From Pinibacter sp031553495 (GTDB taxonomy: Bacteria; Bacteroidota; Bacteroidia; Chitinophagales; Chitinophagaceae), in contig JAVBLN010000005.1 in NCBI GenBank assembly GCA_031553495.1, positions 1-64,000 of the forward strand: a stretch of 64,000 nucleotides of DNA. Reading direction: 5' to 3'. Under the pieces are notes generated by a model. It worked only from the letters and a program-made list of their open reading frames with translations. It was not told the DNA's origin and did not search any database. Shown here in pieces: positions 24,139-33,800 of this stretch. Made by a program: the position numbers and the translations under genes. How positions within the stretch are numbered: the first letter of the stretch is position 1; each line of letters opens with the position of its first letter.

Positions 24139-26025
24139 ATGAAAACAAATAAAAATATTTACTGTTATATTTCGGACATCATAAAATTATGCGTTGATTT
24201 TTTTGCAACCGGCAGTATTGCTACTATTAAGCATCGTTGTGTCACTCCCTTGTACGGCAGAAATTCTATTGGGCAAGGTGATACATTCCTGCACAAACTC
24301 AAACTTCCTAAAGCATATCTGTGGGTAATCATGATGCTATTTATCATAACAGGTTGTTATAAACTGGACAGGTATCCCCCCAATCTTCTTAGCGCCGGTA
24401 CTGCATGGAAACATGAAGACCATGCAAAACAGGCAATGATGGGTGTGTATGGACAAATGAAAACCAACCAGTCACTGGGAACATTATTTTGCGACGATGC
24501 AGCTTCTGATATTGCAATAGGATATAATTCACCTGTTTCGCCGGAAGTATTTCTTGGAACATATACAGGCTTATCAGGTATAGTTCTTTCAAAATGGCAA
24601 CACCTCTACGAAGGTGTAATGAGAGCCAACCTTGTACTTCAAAATGTACCTTCTATTCCAATGAGTGATGAACTTAAGAACAGGTATTATTCTGAAGCAA
24701 AGTTTATGAGAGCCTTGTATTACTTCGAGCTGTATACTTATTACGGAAAAATCCCCATTTATGACGAATCCGTAGTAGTAGAAAAAGATTTCAGTAATAT
24801 GAAATATCCCAGAAATTCAGAAGCAGATGTAATAACTTTTATTTTAAAAGACTTAGCAGATGCAATAAACAACCTGCCGGTTTCATGGCCAAAAGCCGAT
24901 TATGGCAGAGCTACAAAAGGAGCTGCTTACGCGTTACGCGGAAAAGTTTATCTCTACGATAAAAAATATTCTGAAGCAAAAGCAGACTTTGAAGAAATTG
25001 TATTAGACCCTTCCGGCAAAGGATATGGCTATGGTTTATATCCCAACTATGCAGACTTGTTTAAGCCCGGTGGCGATGAAAGCAATGAAATGATCTTTGC
25101 GATTCAAAACCTTGGCGGAATAGGAACTGAATATGGCATGCAAATGTGTTTATATATGGGAACAAGGGCCGCATTTATGGGTAGTTGGAATAATCTCATG
25201 CCTTCAAATACATTAGTAAATATGTATGAATATAAAAACGGTAAGCCATTTGATTGGGACGAACTTATTCCCGGATTTAGCACAAATAGCAAAGTAAGAG
25301 ATTCTACTTTTAGAGCAAAACTTACAAGCAACAACAGAGCGGTACAGTCTTATCCCGAAAAGCTTAATATACTCCGGCAAATGTATGACGAAAGAGATCC
25401 GAGAATGGATCAAACTATTATACTCCCTTATACTAAATTCCTGGGATGGGTATCAAATGCCGAGAAAATGTGTGAATACGTAATTGCAACAGGCGTAAAC
25501 GAGGCAAATGGTTTTGTAAGAAGTAATACATCATGGGCAAGTTGCTTTTTCAGAAAATTTGTACCTGAAGGAAATATGGGTGGAAAACTTACATCAAGAA
25601 GTGATACCCCAATTAACTTTCCAATATTGCGTTTTGCAGATGTACTTTTAATGCTGGCGGAGTGCCACAATAAGTTGGGCGACATAAATAGTGCGGTAGC
25701 ATGTATCAATCGCGTAAGACAGCGTCCTTCTACCAATATGGCGTTAATAAACAATGGAGACCCGTGGATGTCCGCCACTACAGAAGATGAAGTATTTAAA
25801 CGCATTATGCATGAACGTGCTGTAGAACTGGCTGCCGAAGGCCATCGATACAAAGACCTCAGAAGATGGGGCGTAGCAAAAAGTATGCTTAATAAAAACG
25901 AAACCAGCATTTTTGGAGATCTGTTATACAAGCGTGTTTTTACCGATAAAGATTATTTGTGGCCTGTGCCTACACTCGAAGTTGAAATGAATCCGGCTTT
26001 AAATCCTAATAATCCGGGTTGGTAA
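24139..26025 (+). CDS. SusD family lipoprotein 1 with repeat inserted in its leader
   Basis: A 628-residue surface SusD-like lipoprotein that binds glycan and lids the SusC pore. The signal is odd: residues 9-54 are encoded by a complete interspersed repeat (24163-24300) read in frame. Removing it would leave MKTNKNIY joined to KLPKAYLWVIMMLFIITGC, an ideal lipoprotein signal with Cys at position 73 of the present frame. Start could now be ATG 24139 with a 46-residue extension or ATG 24331/24334 with a very short leader. The rest is a normal RagB/SusD protein with TPR-like helices (MRALYYFELYTYYGKIPI) and the C-terminal WPVPTLEVEMNPALNPNNPGW pattern. Confidence 0.9.
   Translation: MKTNKNIYCYISDIIKLCVDFFATGSIATIKHRCVTPLYGRNSIGQGDTFLHKLKLPKAYLWVIMMLFIITGCYKLDRYPPNLLSAGTAWKHEDHAKQAMMGVYGQMKTNQSLGTLFCDDAASDIAIGYNSPVSPEVFLGTYTGLSGIVLSKWQHLYEGVMRANLVLQNVPSIPMSDELKNRYYSEAKFMRALYYFELYTYYGKIPIYDESVVVEKDFSNMKYPRNSEADVITFILKDLADAINNLPVSWPKADYGRATKGAAYALRGKVYLYDKKYSEAKADFEEIVLDPSGKGYGYGLYPNYADLFKPGGDESNEMIFAIQNLGGIGTEYGMQMCLYMGTRAAFMGSWNNLMPSNTLVNMYEYKNGKPFDWDELIPGFSTNSKVRDSTFRAKLTSNNRAVQSYPEKLNILRQMYDERDPRMDQTIILPYTKFLGWVSNAEKMCEYVIATGVNEANGFVRSNTSWASCFFRKFVPEGNMGGKLTSRSDTPINFPILRFADVLLMLAECHNKLGDINSAVACINRVRQRPSTNMALINNGDPWMSATTEDEVFKRIMHERAVELAAEGHRYKDLRRWGVAKSMLNKNETSIFGDLLYKRVFTDKDYLWPVPTLEVEMNPALNPNNPGW
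24163..24300 (+). repeat. Interspersed repeat, core-A copy inside the susD1 leader
   Basis: It begins TTATATTTCGG, has a T-run, ACCGGCAGTATTG, CTACTATTAAGC, GTTGTGTCACTC with one change (CCCTTGTAC), and the right tail GATACATTCCTGCACAAAC. Length 138 bases, divisible by three, so the susD frame stays open. Edges were placed by comparison with other copies. Confidence 0.8.
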
Positions 26026-26056
26026 TCATATTACGAAGAGCATCATTTATGACAGT

Positions 26057-26132
26057 TCTTTATTGTGGGCCCAACTATAGTACTACTATTAAGCAGCCGT
26101 TGCGTCGCACTCTTCAACGGAATGTTCATTAG
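26057..26132 (+). repeat. Interspersed repeat, core-B copy
   Basis: TTCTTTATTGTGGGCCCAAC, TACTACTATTAAGC, CCGTTGCGTCGCACTCTTCA, ATGTTCATTAG. Poly-T end faces susD1, 32 bases from its stop. Confidence 0.8.
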
Positions 26133-26182
26133 TGAGCAGTTAGTGATCATGCCCCCTATTTATTGACAAGATTAATAATTAC

Positions 26183-28189
26183 ATGAAAAAACAAATAGTA
26201 ATCATAACAACTTTGTTGTTACTGACATGGATGGATATTGCCGCACAACAGGGTTGTTATGGCATTCTTAAAAACGACACCTTAATTATAGGAAACGAAT
26301 TAATAGAACGTAAATTTTTGTGGAATGAAGGAAATCTCATCACCCACTCTATCACAGATAAACTTAATCGCAGGGAGTGGAAAAATGTATTGCTTAAACC
26401 CGACTTTCAAATTCCGGATAAAAAGATTATTGCAACCAAAGGTTCTTTCAATTTAAGAAATGTCGAAAGCAATTCGATTCATCCGGCATACCTTGAATGC
26501 AATGTTTTTTTTAAATACGGAGCTCTTAACATCAAAAAAGTTTTCAGGGTTTATTCCAACTGCGCTGCAATAGCCTGTGATATTTATATGAAAGGTGATG
26601 CCGGTGAAGGTTGGTCTAACAATAAAGAAAACACTCTTATACTCGATCGGATAGCTTTAGATGGAAAACACTGGCGCGTTAAAGCAGTTGATTTTTTTGA
26701 TGTTACAGATGTAAACAACAACCTGGTTAAGGAGTATGATGCACTATCGTATGTGAAAAATTATTACACGGGCAACCTGCTTTTCATGCGAAACGAAGAG
26801 TATGACAATGGCATTTTTTATCTGAAAGAAGCCCCATGCTCTAATGTGCAATTAGCTTATCCGGGAGCAGATTTTATCTCGGCATTCGGTCAATTCACGG
26901 TTATAGGAAGCGGATTGAATAAAGGAGATATTAAAAAAGATGAATGGGTAAAAACTTATGGTGTAGTACTGGGTGTATTTGCAGGAAATGAATTTAAATA
27001 TCTAAGCACACTACGAAAGTATCAGAAAAACTTGCGAAAACTATTGCCCGGCAGAGATGAAATGATAATGATGAATACATGGGGAGATAGAAGTTTGGAT
27101 GTTAAAGTAAATGAAACATTCTGCCTACAGGAAATTGAAAAAGCCGTACAACTCGGCATTACACATTTTCAAATAGATGATGGCTGGCAAACCGGCAAGA
27201 GTCCTGCTTCTGGTGTAGTCAAAGGCTCGTTTAAGAATATTTGGCAAAATCCTGATTACTGGAAACCGGATAAAACCAAGTATCCGCAAGGACTTTCCCG
27301 GGTAATTGAAAAAGGAATGAAATCCAATATTGAAATATGCCTCTGGTTTAATCCTAGTTATCAAAATGATTTTGAAGACTGGGAAAAAGACGCACAGGCA
27401 TTAATTGATCTCAATAAAAACTATGGGATCCGTACTTTCAAAATTGACGGATTATTAATTCCAAACAAGCTATCAGAAATACGTGTACGCAAAATTTTTG
27501 ATAAAGTATTAACAGAAGCGGGCGATCATGTGGTATTCAATCTTGATGTCACTGCAGGACGTAGAGGAGGGTATCATTTTTTTAATGAATATGGAAATAT
27601 ATTTCTCGAAAACCGTTATACCGATTTTAGAAATTATTACCCATTTCATACACTGCGAAATTTATGGATGCTTTCAAAATATGTTCCGGCCGAAAAAATT
27701 CAAATAGAATTTTTAAATAAATGGCGAAATAAAGATAAATATGCCAATGATCTTTTTGCTCCTTCAAATTATTCTTTCGAATATCTTTTCGCAACTACAA
27801 TGGCCGCGCAACCATTAGCATGGTTTGAAGCAAGCGGGCTTCCCGGTGAGGCGTTTGAAATAAGTAGTACTATAGAGCAATACAAAAAAATTCAACACGA
27901 TTTTCATTCCGGTTTAATACTTCCCGTTGGCGATGAACCTTCCGGCAAATCATGGACAGGTTTTCAATCTATAAATGGCAACAAGGGATACCTGGTTATT
28001 TATAGAGAAAATAACCCTTACGCTAAAACCATGATACACACATGGTTTCCGGAAGGATCTAAAATAAAATTTACTCCGGTAATTGGGAATGGAAAAAAAT
28101 TTACCGCAACTGCTAAGAAGAACGGAGCAATCGAAGTAAAGCTTTCAAATATCAACGACTATGCCTTGTATAGTTATATTATAAACTAA
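26183..28189 (+). CDS. Alpha-galactosidase-like glycoside hydrolase (clan GH-D, GH36/27-like)
   Basis: A 668-residue secreted enzyme with signal peptide (about 1-21, ending AAQQ). A beta-sandwich N-terminal domain (about 25-290) precedes a (beta/alpha)8 barrel: MMNTWGDRS near 296, FQIDDGWQTG near 329-338, LWFNPSYQND near 387, TFKIDGLL with likely nucleophile D422, and NRYTDFRNYYP with likely acid/base D481. A short C-terminal beta domain closes it. Clan GH-D members remove alpha-galactose or alpha-N-acetylgalactosamine; the exact substrate is open. It follows susD1 in the PUL and is 12 bases before the DUF4091 gene, so the two are co-transcribed. Confidence 0.8.
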   Translation: MKKQIVIITTLLLLTWMDIAAQQGCYGILKNDTLIIGNELIERKFLWNEGNLITHSITDKLNRREWKNVLLKPDFQIPDKKIIATKGSFNLRNVESNSIHPAYLECNVFFKYGALNIKKVFRVYSNCAAIACDIYMKGDAGEGWSNNKENTLILDRIALDGKHWRVKAVDFFDVTDVNNNLVKEYDALSYVKNYYTGNLLFMRNEEYDNGIFYLKEAPCSNVQLAYPGADFISAFGQFTVIGSGLNKGDIKKDEWVKTYGVVLGVFAGNEFKYLSTLRKYQKNLRKLLPGRDEMIMMNTWGDRSLDVKVNETFCLQEIEKAVQLGITHFQIDDGWQTGKSPASGVVKGSFKNIWQNPDYWKPDKTKYPQGLSRVIEKGMKSNIEICLWFNPSYQNDFEDWEKDAQALIDLNKNYGIRTFKIDGLLIPNKLSEIRVRKIFDKVLTEAGDHVVFNLDVTAGRRGGYHFFNEYGNIFLENRYTDFRNYYPFHTLRNLWMLSKYVPAEKIQIEFLNKWRNKDKYANDLFAPSNYSFEYLFATTMAAQPLAWFEASGLPGEAFEISSTIEQYKKIQHDFHSGLILPVGDEPSGKSWTGFQSINGNKGYLVIYRENNPYAKTMIHTWFPEGSKIKFTPVIGNGKKFTATAKKNGAIEVKLSNINDYALYSYIIN

Positions 28190-28201
28190 GAAATTTTTAA
28201 C

Positions 28202-29911
28202 ATGAAAAACTTACTCCCTTATATATTTCTGCTTACTTGTACCACCGCGTTTTCCCAATCACCCAAAATGTATTTATACCAGGTGGATGCACTTGATAAG
28301 ATATTAAAAGAAAATGCCCATCTTATGGATGTTCCCGACACCATTCGCGTTGCCAAAGGAGAACACGCCTCTGTGCAGATAGTTATAAAAACAGTATCTG
28401 AAATTAAAGATCTATCCGCAAAAGCATCTGTAGGAAATGGTAAAACAACCTTACAAGCTACAACTGGTTTTGTTGGTTACGTAAAATCGTCCAGGAAATA
28501 TAGCAACCAATCTAAAGATATTATTCATTCTCCGTCAGGTTACTTTCCCGATCCTATTTACACAGATTCAACCGTCAATCTGATTCCTGGAGAAATTCAA
28601 CCAATATGGGCTAGCATTCCTATTCCTATAAATGCAGAAGCAGGCGTATATAAGGGAGAAGTTATTATTTCAGGAAAAGTGAACAATGCTAAAATTGTAA
28701 ATAGAAAACCGTTTGTCGTAAAGGTTTACCCGGTAGCTGTCAACACAACATCTCTTTGGATCACAAACTGGGTTAACGTGCTGCCGTCTGTACTATCGTA
28801 TATGAACAGTGGAAAAAAAGTTGAAGCGTATTCACCTTTATATTGGGAGCTGATTGAAAGGATTGCCAGAACAACAGCCAAGTACGGGCAGAACATGTAT
28901 CTTATTAATCCGGTTTGGCTTACGCAATATACATTGGATGAAAAGGGAAATTACAATTTCAATTTTGATCGTCTCGATAAGATGATAGCAGTTTTTGAAA
29001 AACATGGCGCTATGAAAAGAATTGAAGGAGGCCACCTGGCATGGCGCTCCGGAGAATGGGCCGATCCTTTTTTCGTAGCAGTACCGATTAATAATTCTAC
29101 CGATAAAGATTTGGAAGCGCCTGGTATGGAATTGCAAATACAAAAAACAAAATTGGTAAAATTACCTATCGACGACTCACGTAGTCAGAATTTTTTGAAG
29201 CAATTCTTACCTGCATTGCAGCAGCATCTTCAAAGAATAAAATGGAGTGAAAAATATGTGCAGCATATAGCCGACGAGCCTGTTAACAGTAATGCGCCTT
29301 CATATAATGCTATTACAGATTATGTAAAAAAGTATTTTAAAAACGTTAAGATAATGGATGCGGTTACCGCTTCCACAACAATTAAAAACAGTGTAAATAT
29401 TTGGATACCCAGACTTAATCTTTTTCATAAAGAATATTCATTTTTTAAGCAACTGCCAACAGATGAAAATGAGATATGGATGTACACTTGTCAAACTCCT
29501 AGAGAAAACTATGCCAACAGGTTTATTGAATTGCCGCTTATTCAAACCCGCTTGTTGCACTGGATTAACTATAAGTACAATGCGACAGGATATTTGCACT
29601 GGGGATTAAATTATTGGGGAACATTTGCGCTGCCTGTTACCGAAACCACACGCCACAATGGTTTGTTACCCGGAGGCGATTGTTTTATTGTATATCCCGG
29701 ACATCAGAAAATTTTCAGCTCCATACGATTGGAGGCCATGCGGGATGGCATTTTTGATTACGAATTACTTTCTATGCTTAAGAAAAAAAATCCGGCTAAA
29801 GCAACAGCACTGGTTAATGAAATCATACAAGACTTCGATAAATACGATAACGATATTAGTTACTTTAGAAAAACAAGAAAAGAAGTATTGGATCTGTTAA
29901 GTCATAATTGA
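28202..29911 (+). CDS. DUF4091 / GH123-like glycoside hydrolase
   Basis: A 569-residue secreted protein (signal peptide about 1-19, ending AFSQ). The N-terminal region (about 20-180) is a beta domain with GEHASVQIVIK. The barrel includes NMYLINPVWLTQY near 231, IEGGHLAW near 274, and HIADEP near 355-360, where D358-E359 match the paired Asp-Glu of GH123, an N-acetylgalactosaminidase family that uses substrate-assisted catalysis. DUF4091 ends with NATGYLHWGLNYWG. Activity on an N-acetylhexosamine is an inference from the Asp-Glu pair. It is in the same transcript as the GH-D gene. Confidence 0.78.
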   Translation: MKNLLPYIFLLTCTTAFSQSPKMYLYQVDALDKILKENAHLMDVPDTIRVAKGEHASVQIVIKTVSEIKDLSAKASVGNGKTTLQATTGFVGYVKSSRKYSNQSKDIIHSPSGYFPDPIYTDSTVNLIPGEIQPIWASIPIPINAEAGVYKGEVIISGKVNNAKIVNRKPFVVKVYPVAVNTTSLWITNWVNVLPSVLSYMNSGKKVEAYSPLYWELIERIARTTAKYGQNMYLINPVWLTQYTLDEKGNYNFNFDRLDKMIAVFEKHGAMKRIEGGHLAWRSGEWADPFFVAVPINNSTDKDLEAPGMELQIQKTKLVKLPIDDSRSQNFLKQFLPALQQHLQRIKWSEKYVQHIADEPVNSNAPSYNAITDYVKKYFKNVKIMDAVTASTTIKNSVNIWIPRLNLFHKEYSFFKQLPTDENEIWMYTCQTPRENYANRFIELPLIQTRLLHWINYKYNATGYLHWGLNYWGTFALPVTETTRHNGLLPGGDCFIVYPGHQKIFSSIRLEAMRDGIFDYELLSMLKKKNPAKATALVNEIIQDFDKYDNDISYFRKTRKEVLDLLSHN

Positions 29912-29943
29912 TAATTATTATTTAGATCATTATTTTATAACAT

Positions 29944-30024
29944 GTTTTTATTGTGGACCAGGCAGCACTGCTACTATTAAGCTTTTGTTGCGTCGCACTC
30001 TTCAACGGTTTGTTCGCTATTGTA
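29944..30024 (+). repeat. Interspersed repeat, core-B copy
   Basis: TTTTTATTGTGGACCAGGC, CTGCTACTATTAAGC, GTTGCGTCGCACTCTTCAAC, TTTGTTCGCTATTG. Poly-T end faces the DUF4091 gene. Inverted partner at 30072. Confidence 0.85.
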
Positions 30025-30071
30025 CATTATGTAAAAAATTATCCAATTTATTGAGCTGATTATACTTTTCG

Positions 30072-30181
30072 CTGTATAAATTTGTGTAGGAATGCTTCAA
30101 TATGGCGAATAGAATTACTACCGTACAAGTGAGTGACACAACCGGAGCTTAATAGTAGTACTTCTGCTGATGCCCAAAAAA
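30072..30181 (-). repeat. Interspersed repeat, core-A copy with long tail
   Basis: The tail TGTATAAATTTGTGTAGGAA, then GAATAGAATTACTACC, GTACAAGTGAGTGACACAAC, AGCTTAATAGTAG and an A-run. Same tail as the copy at 317. Its A-run end lies 44 bases from the DUF5107 ATG. Confidence 0.85.
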
Positions 30182-30225
30182 GCATTACGCGTTGCTTCTT
30201 ATTTTTTCAGGATAAAATATTCAAT

Positions 30226-33200
30226 ATGAAAAACGCCCGGTATATTATTTCTGTTTTTTTGTCGGCATGTATTTCATTTTCATATGCGCAAAATCCATCC
30301 GTATTCAGAGAATACTATAAAGAATATAAAACGTATCCATTTTCCGATCCGGATCCAATTCCAAACTTTAGTAAAATATATCCTTACTACAGGTTTGACG
30401 GATTTACAAATACTGCGGTTAACAAAAAGTGGAAAGTTGTTGAACTGGAGAACGATTATTTACGCTTAACAATCCTGCCTGAGATCGGTGGAAAAATATG
30501 GTCTGCAATTGACAAACAAACAGGCCGGTCATTTATCTACAATAACAGCGTTGTCAAATTTAGAGATATTGCTTTGAGAGGCCCCTGGACGAGCGGAGGC
30601 ATTGAAGCTAATTATGGTGTAATTGGTCATACGCCAAATTGCGCTACACCGGTAAATTACATTGTGCAACACAACAATGATGGTAGCGCTAGTTTTATTA
30701 TGAGCGTGTTGGATCGTTTAAGTAAAACAAGGTGGACACTGGAAGTAAATTTACCAAAAGACAAAGCATACTTTATAACACGCTCATTCTGGCAAAATGG
30801 TTCACCTGTGCAGCAGCCCTATTATAGCTGGATGAATGCGGGCATAAAAGCAAATGACCATTTGAAATTTTACTACCCGGGAACTACGTGGATTGAACAT
30901 AACGGAGATGCACATACGTGGCCATTTGATAGTGGGAGAAAAAAAGATCTTTCCAACTATGTTGAAAATGATTTTATAAGTTCCAAATCATACCATGTTA
31001 CAAGTACATATAGTAAATACTTTGGCGCTTATTGGCGTGATGAAGATTATGGCATAGTCCATTTTTCAGAAAGAGGAGATAAAGTAGGAAAAAAATTATT
31101 CTCGTGGGCTTTATCGGATCAGGGCAAAATATGGGAAGAGCTACTTACTGATAACGACGGACAATATGTAGAAATTCAAAGTGGCAGGCTTTTTAATCAG
31201 AACCAGGAAGAAAGTAGTTTTACGCCATTTAAGCAAAGGCGTTTTGCTCCTTTTCAAACTGATAGCTGGGAAGAATATTGGTATCCATTTAAAAATACAG
31301 GTGGATTAAGTGATGCAAGCCTGGCCGGTGTGGTTAATTGCAGGCAAACAAGTGACAGTTTGTTTATCGCCTTTTCACCAGTATCATTTATCAATGATAG
31401 CATCAAAATTTATGATGATTCCGGCGTGTTGCTTTATAAAGATCAAATCACATTAAAGCCGTTGGAGATATTCCATAAAGCGCTGCCATTAAAGAGTGGA
31501 AGAAAAGCGGCGAATATACTTTTGGCAGATCAACAACTGGATATTGTTACCAACAGTAGCAAAACACTCGATCGTCCTGTAGAGCACTTGCGGGATTTTA
31601 ATTGGAATTCGGCATATGGCTTATATATGCAGGGACGTGATTTGGCCAGGTTTACACACTATTCCGAAGCCGAAATAAAATTACGGGAAGCTTTACTTAA
31701 AGATGCCGGATTATTACCGGCTCTTACTGAAATGTCAATGCTTCAATACCGGAAAATGAAATATGATTCCTCGTATTACTATGCAAAAAAAGCGTTGAGT
31801 ATAGATGCATATGATGCAGCAGCAAATTATTATTATGCTCTTGCTGCAATACATTTGGGAAAAAGGTTTGATGCCTTGGATGGATTTGAAGTTGCGGCTC
31901 TTGATCCTGCGTACAACAGCGCTTCCAATACTGAATTGAGCAAATTGTATTTTCAGGAAAAAGATTTTCAGAAAGCACTCGAATATGCCCAAAAAAGCCT
32001 GTTTAATAATGCTCGCAACATTGAAGGATTGCAATTGCAATACCTGGCAACACGTTTTTTAAATAGCAATACGGCTTCCATTAAAAACAAAATACAATTA
32101 CTTGATCCGTTAAATCCTTTTGTCGGTTTTGAAGAATATGTAAGTATGCCCGGCAATAGTGCAAAACAAAAATTCACTCAGCGTTTTACAGGAGAAATGC
32201 CCTGGGAGGATTACCTGCATTTAGCTGTTTGGTACTATAATGTTGGGTTAATTGATGAAAGTAAAGAAGTGCTTTCATTATCGCCAACAAACAGTGAAGT
32301 GCTATTCTGGAAAGCTTTTCTCAACCAAAACAAAACAGAACTATTAGACTCTGCAATTAAAAGTTCCGCGTATCTTGTTTTTCCATACATGTCTGAAACT
32401 GCAGTAGTAATGCAATGGGCCATGAAACAAACAACCGACTGGAAACCCGCATACTATTTGGCATTGATCAATATTTACAGAAACAATTTAACGGATGCGG
32501 CAACATTACTGAATACAATTACCACGCAGGTTAACTTCGCGCCTTTTTATATAGTCAAGGCATTGTACGGCAACACCGGCAATAAGCTTGAAAACCTGAA
32601 AGCCGCCACACTTGCAGATCCTAACGAATGGCGATATGGCAATTTGCTTGCTGAATATTTTATAGCACACAAGAATTATAAGTCAGCATTGGAAGTTGCC
32701 GGCTCTTATCACAAATTGCATCCTGAAAATTATATAACAGGCATGGTTTACATCCGCTGCTTAATGCTAAATGATATGTATAGCCTGGCAGAAAAAGAAT
32801 TATCCGTAATTAAAATTCTGCCCTATGAAGGAGCAACTTATGGCCGTAATTTATATATGGAAACGAAACTTATGTTGGCATGGAATGCACTGCAAAATAA
32901 ATCGTATAAAAAAGCACTGAATAAAATTGCGGAATCCGAAATATGGCCACGTAGCCTTGGAGTGGGAAAACCATATGATGAGGTAATTGATAATGGAATG
33001 GAACTTTGGATGAAATCAATTGTGTATAGTAAAATGAATGATAAAAAAGAAGCAGACAAATACTTATCACTTCTTACAAAAAAACAATTTGATTCGCTCT
33101 CATTCAGTAATTTACTAAAGGCAAAAGCATTGCAACAGCAAGGACTTGTAACTGAGGGCGACCAACAATTCAATTCATGGCTTAATCTTCAGAACGATAC

Positions 33201-33300
33201 ACAAGTGATAGCAATGAGCAAGGAATTTTATAATTCAGGAAATAATTTTGATTTTTTACTAAAACAAATTTCCCAAAAAACTGATAAAAGATTGTTTTGA
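30226..33300 (+). CDS. DUF5107 and TPR-repeat protein
   Basis: A 1024-residue secreted protein. A signal peptide (about 3-22, ending SYAQ) is followed by a DUF5107 beta-sandwich domain (about 25-330) with ENDYLRLTILPEIGGKIWSA, RGPWTSGGIEANYGVIGH and YYSWMNAGIKAND. The fold and the GGxxW and GxIE features resemble galactose-mutarotase-like sugar-binding domains. From about 480 to the end it is made of TPR-like helix pairs. DUF5107-TPR proteins are common in Bacteroidota PULs, and catalytic activity is not established to my knowledge. I start at ATG 30226 (MKNARYI), because the 31 codons upstream in frame are encoded by a repeat copy. Confidence 0.82.
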   Translation: MKNARYIISVFLSACISFSYAQNPSVFREYYKEYKTYPFSDPDPIPNFSKIYPYYRFDGFTNTAVNKKWKVVELENDYLRLTILPEIGGKIWSAIDKQTGRSFIYNNSVVKFRDIALRGPWTSGGIEANYGVIGHTPNCATPVNYIVQHNNDGSASFIMSVLDRLSKTRWTLEVNLPKDKAYFITRSFWQNGSPVQQPYYSWMNAGIKANDHLKFYYPGTTWIEHNGDAHTWPFDSGRKKDLSNYVENDFISSKSYHVTSTYSKYFGAYWRDEDYGIVHFSERGDKVGKKLFSWALSDQGKIWEELLTDNDGQYVEIQSGRLFNQNQEESSFTPFKQRRFAPFQTDSWEEYWYPFKNTGGLSDASLAGVVNCRQTSDSLFIAFSPVSFINDSIKIYDDSGVLLYKDQITLKPLEIFHKALPLKSGRKAANILLADQQLDIVTNSSKTLDRPVEHLRDFNWNSAYGLYMQGRDLARFTHYSEAEIKLREALLKDAGLLPALTEMSMLQYRKMKYDSSYYYAKKALSIDAYDAAANYYYALAAIHLGKRFDALDGFEVAALDPAYNSASNTELSKLYFQEKDFQKALEYAQKSLFNNARNIEGLQLQYLATRFLNSNTASIKNKIQLLDPLNPFVGFEEYVSMPGNSAKQKFTQRFTGEMPWEDYLHLAVWYYNVGLIDESKEVLSLSPTNSEVLFWKAFLNQNKTELLDSAIKSSAYLVFPYMSETAVVMQWAMKQTTDWKPAYYLALINIYRNNLTDAATLLNTITTQVNFAPFYIVKALYGNTGNKLENLKAATLADPNEWRYGNLLAEYFIAHKNYKSALEVAGSYHKLHPENYITGMVYIRCLMLNDMYSLAEKELSVIKILPYEGATYGRNLYMETKLMLAWNALQNKSYKKALNKIAESEIWPRSLGVGKPYDEVIDNGMELWMKSIVYSKMNDKKEADKYLSLLTKKQFDSLSFSNLLKAKALQQQGLVTEGDQQFNSWLNLQNDTQVIAMSKEFYNSGNNFDFLLKQISQKTDKRLF

Positions 33301-33340
33301 TTGATCTCTAATATTTAGTGTTTGCAGCAAGTAAGATCTG

Positions 33341-33416
33341 TTTCATTTTTGAGCCGGGCGGTAGTAATACTATTGAGCAACTGTTGCGTCGCATTTTGTT
33401 CATCAGTAGTATTCTC
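33341..33416 (+). repeat. Interspersed repeat, mixed copy
   Basis: TTTCATTTTTGAGCCGGGCG, TAATACTATTGAGC, TGTTGCGTCGCATTTTGTTC, TCAGTAGTATTCTCC. The GCGTCGCATTTTGTTCATC part is close to core C. Poly-T end faces the DUF5107 stop. Confidence 0.75.
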
Positions 33417-33522
33417 CTCTTTTACTTTTTCAGTCGAAAATTTCAATTTTTCAAATTCAAGTTGTAATACCAAACATTGAAGCTATTTACCACCGGTAAA
33501 AAATTTTAGCATTTTTTTAGAA

Positions 33523-33570
33523 AAATTATGTGTGTGTAACATCAAAAACAACTCTATGTATAATAGAGGC
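33523..33570. promoter_or_regulatory. Conserved element shared by the two fecR loci, copy 2
   Basis: AAATTATGTGTGTGT, then AACATCAAAAAC, CTCTATGTATAATAG. It shares 15 identical bases and further interrupted identity with 19028-19077. It lies about 230 bases before fecR2. A candidate ECF-sigma promoter with GTAAC as a possible -35-like part; no experimental support. Confidence 0.5.
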
Positions 33571-33800
33571 GGTTTTAATGGAAACACTCATAGTGTGCAA
33601 CACATTTATAATCAATACACATGAATTAATAGTAGTTTCTTTTAATGAAAGCACTATAAAGCTTGTGATAGCATTTTGTTCTAAGTGTTGATATAGTTAA
33701 AGTGTTTGCCATCAATGCGCAGCAGTTGCTCAATAGTTGTACTGGTGCCCTGCCCTTAATAAAACTGGTTTTAAATACTGCAACTATTAATAAGCAATTA

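Larger units (their letters stand above)
29912..30225. other. Intergenic region with inverted repeat pair
   Basis: It holds a plus core-B copy (29944-30024) and a minus core-A copy (30072-30181) in inverted orientation with about 50 bases between. No gene. Confidence 0.7.
33301..33800. other. Intergenic region upstream of fecR2
   Basis: It holds a core-B/C repeat (33341-33416) and the fecR element copy 2 (33523-33570). No sigma-factor gene or remnant is visible in any frame, in contrast to the first half of the PUL. Confidence 0.65.

Noticed and set aside
30133..30225. Earlier start of the DUF5107-TPR protein
   Set aside because: The 31 codons derive from the core-A repeat; ATG 30226 gives a normal signal peptide.
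33301..33800. Degenerate sigma-factor gene upstream of fecR2
   Set aside because: All frames on both strands were scanned for region-2 or helix-turn-helix-like residues; nothing recognisable was seen.
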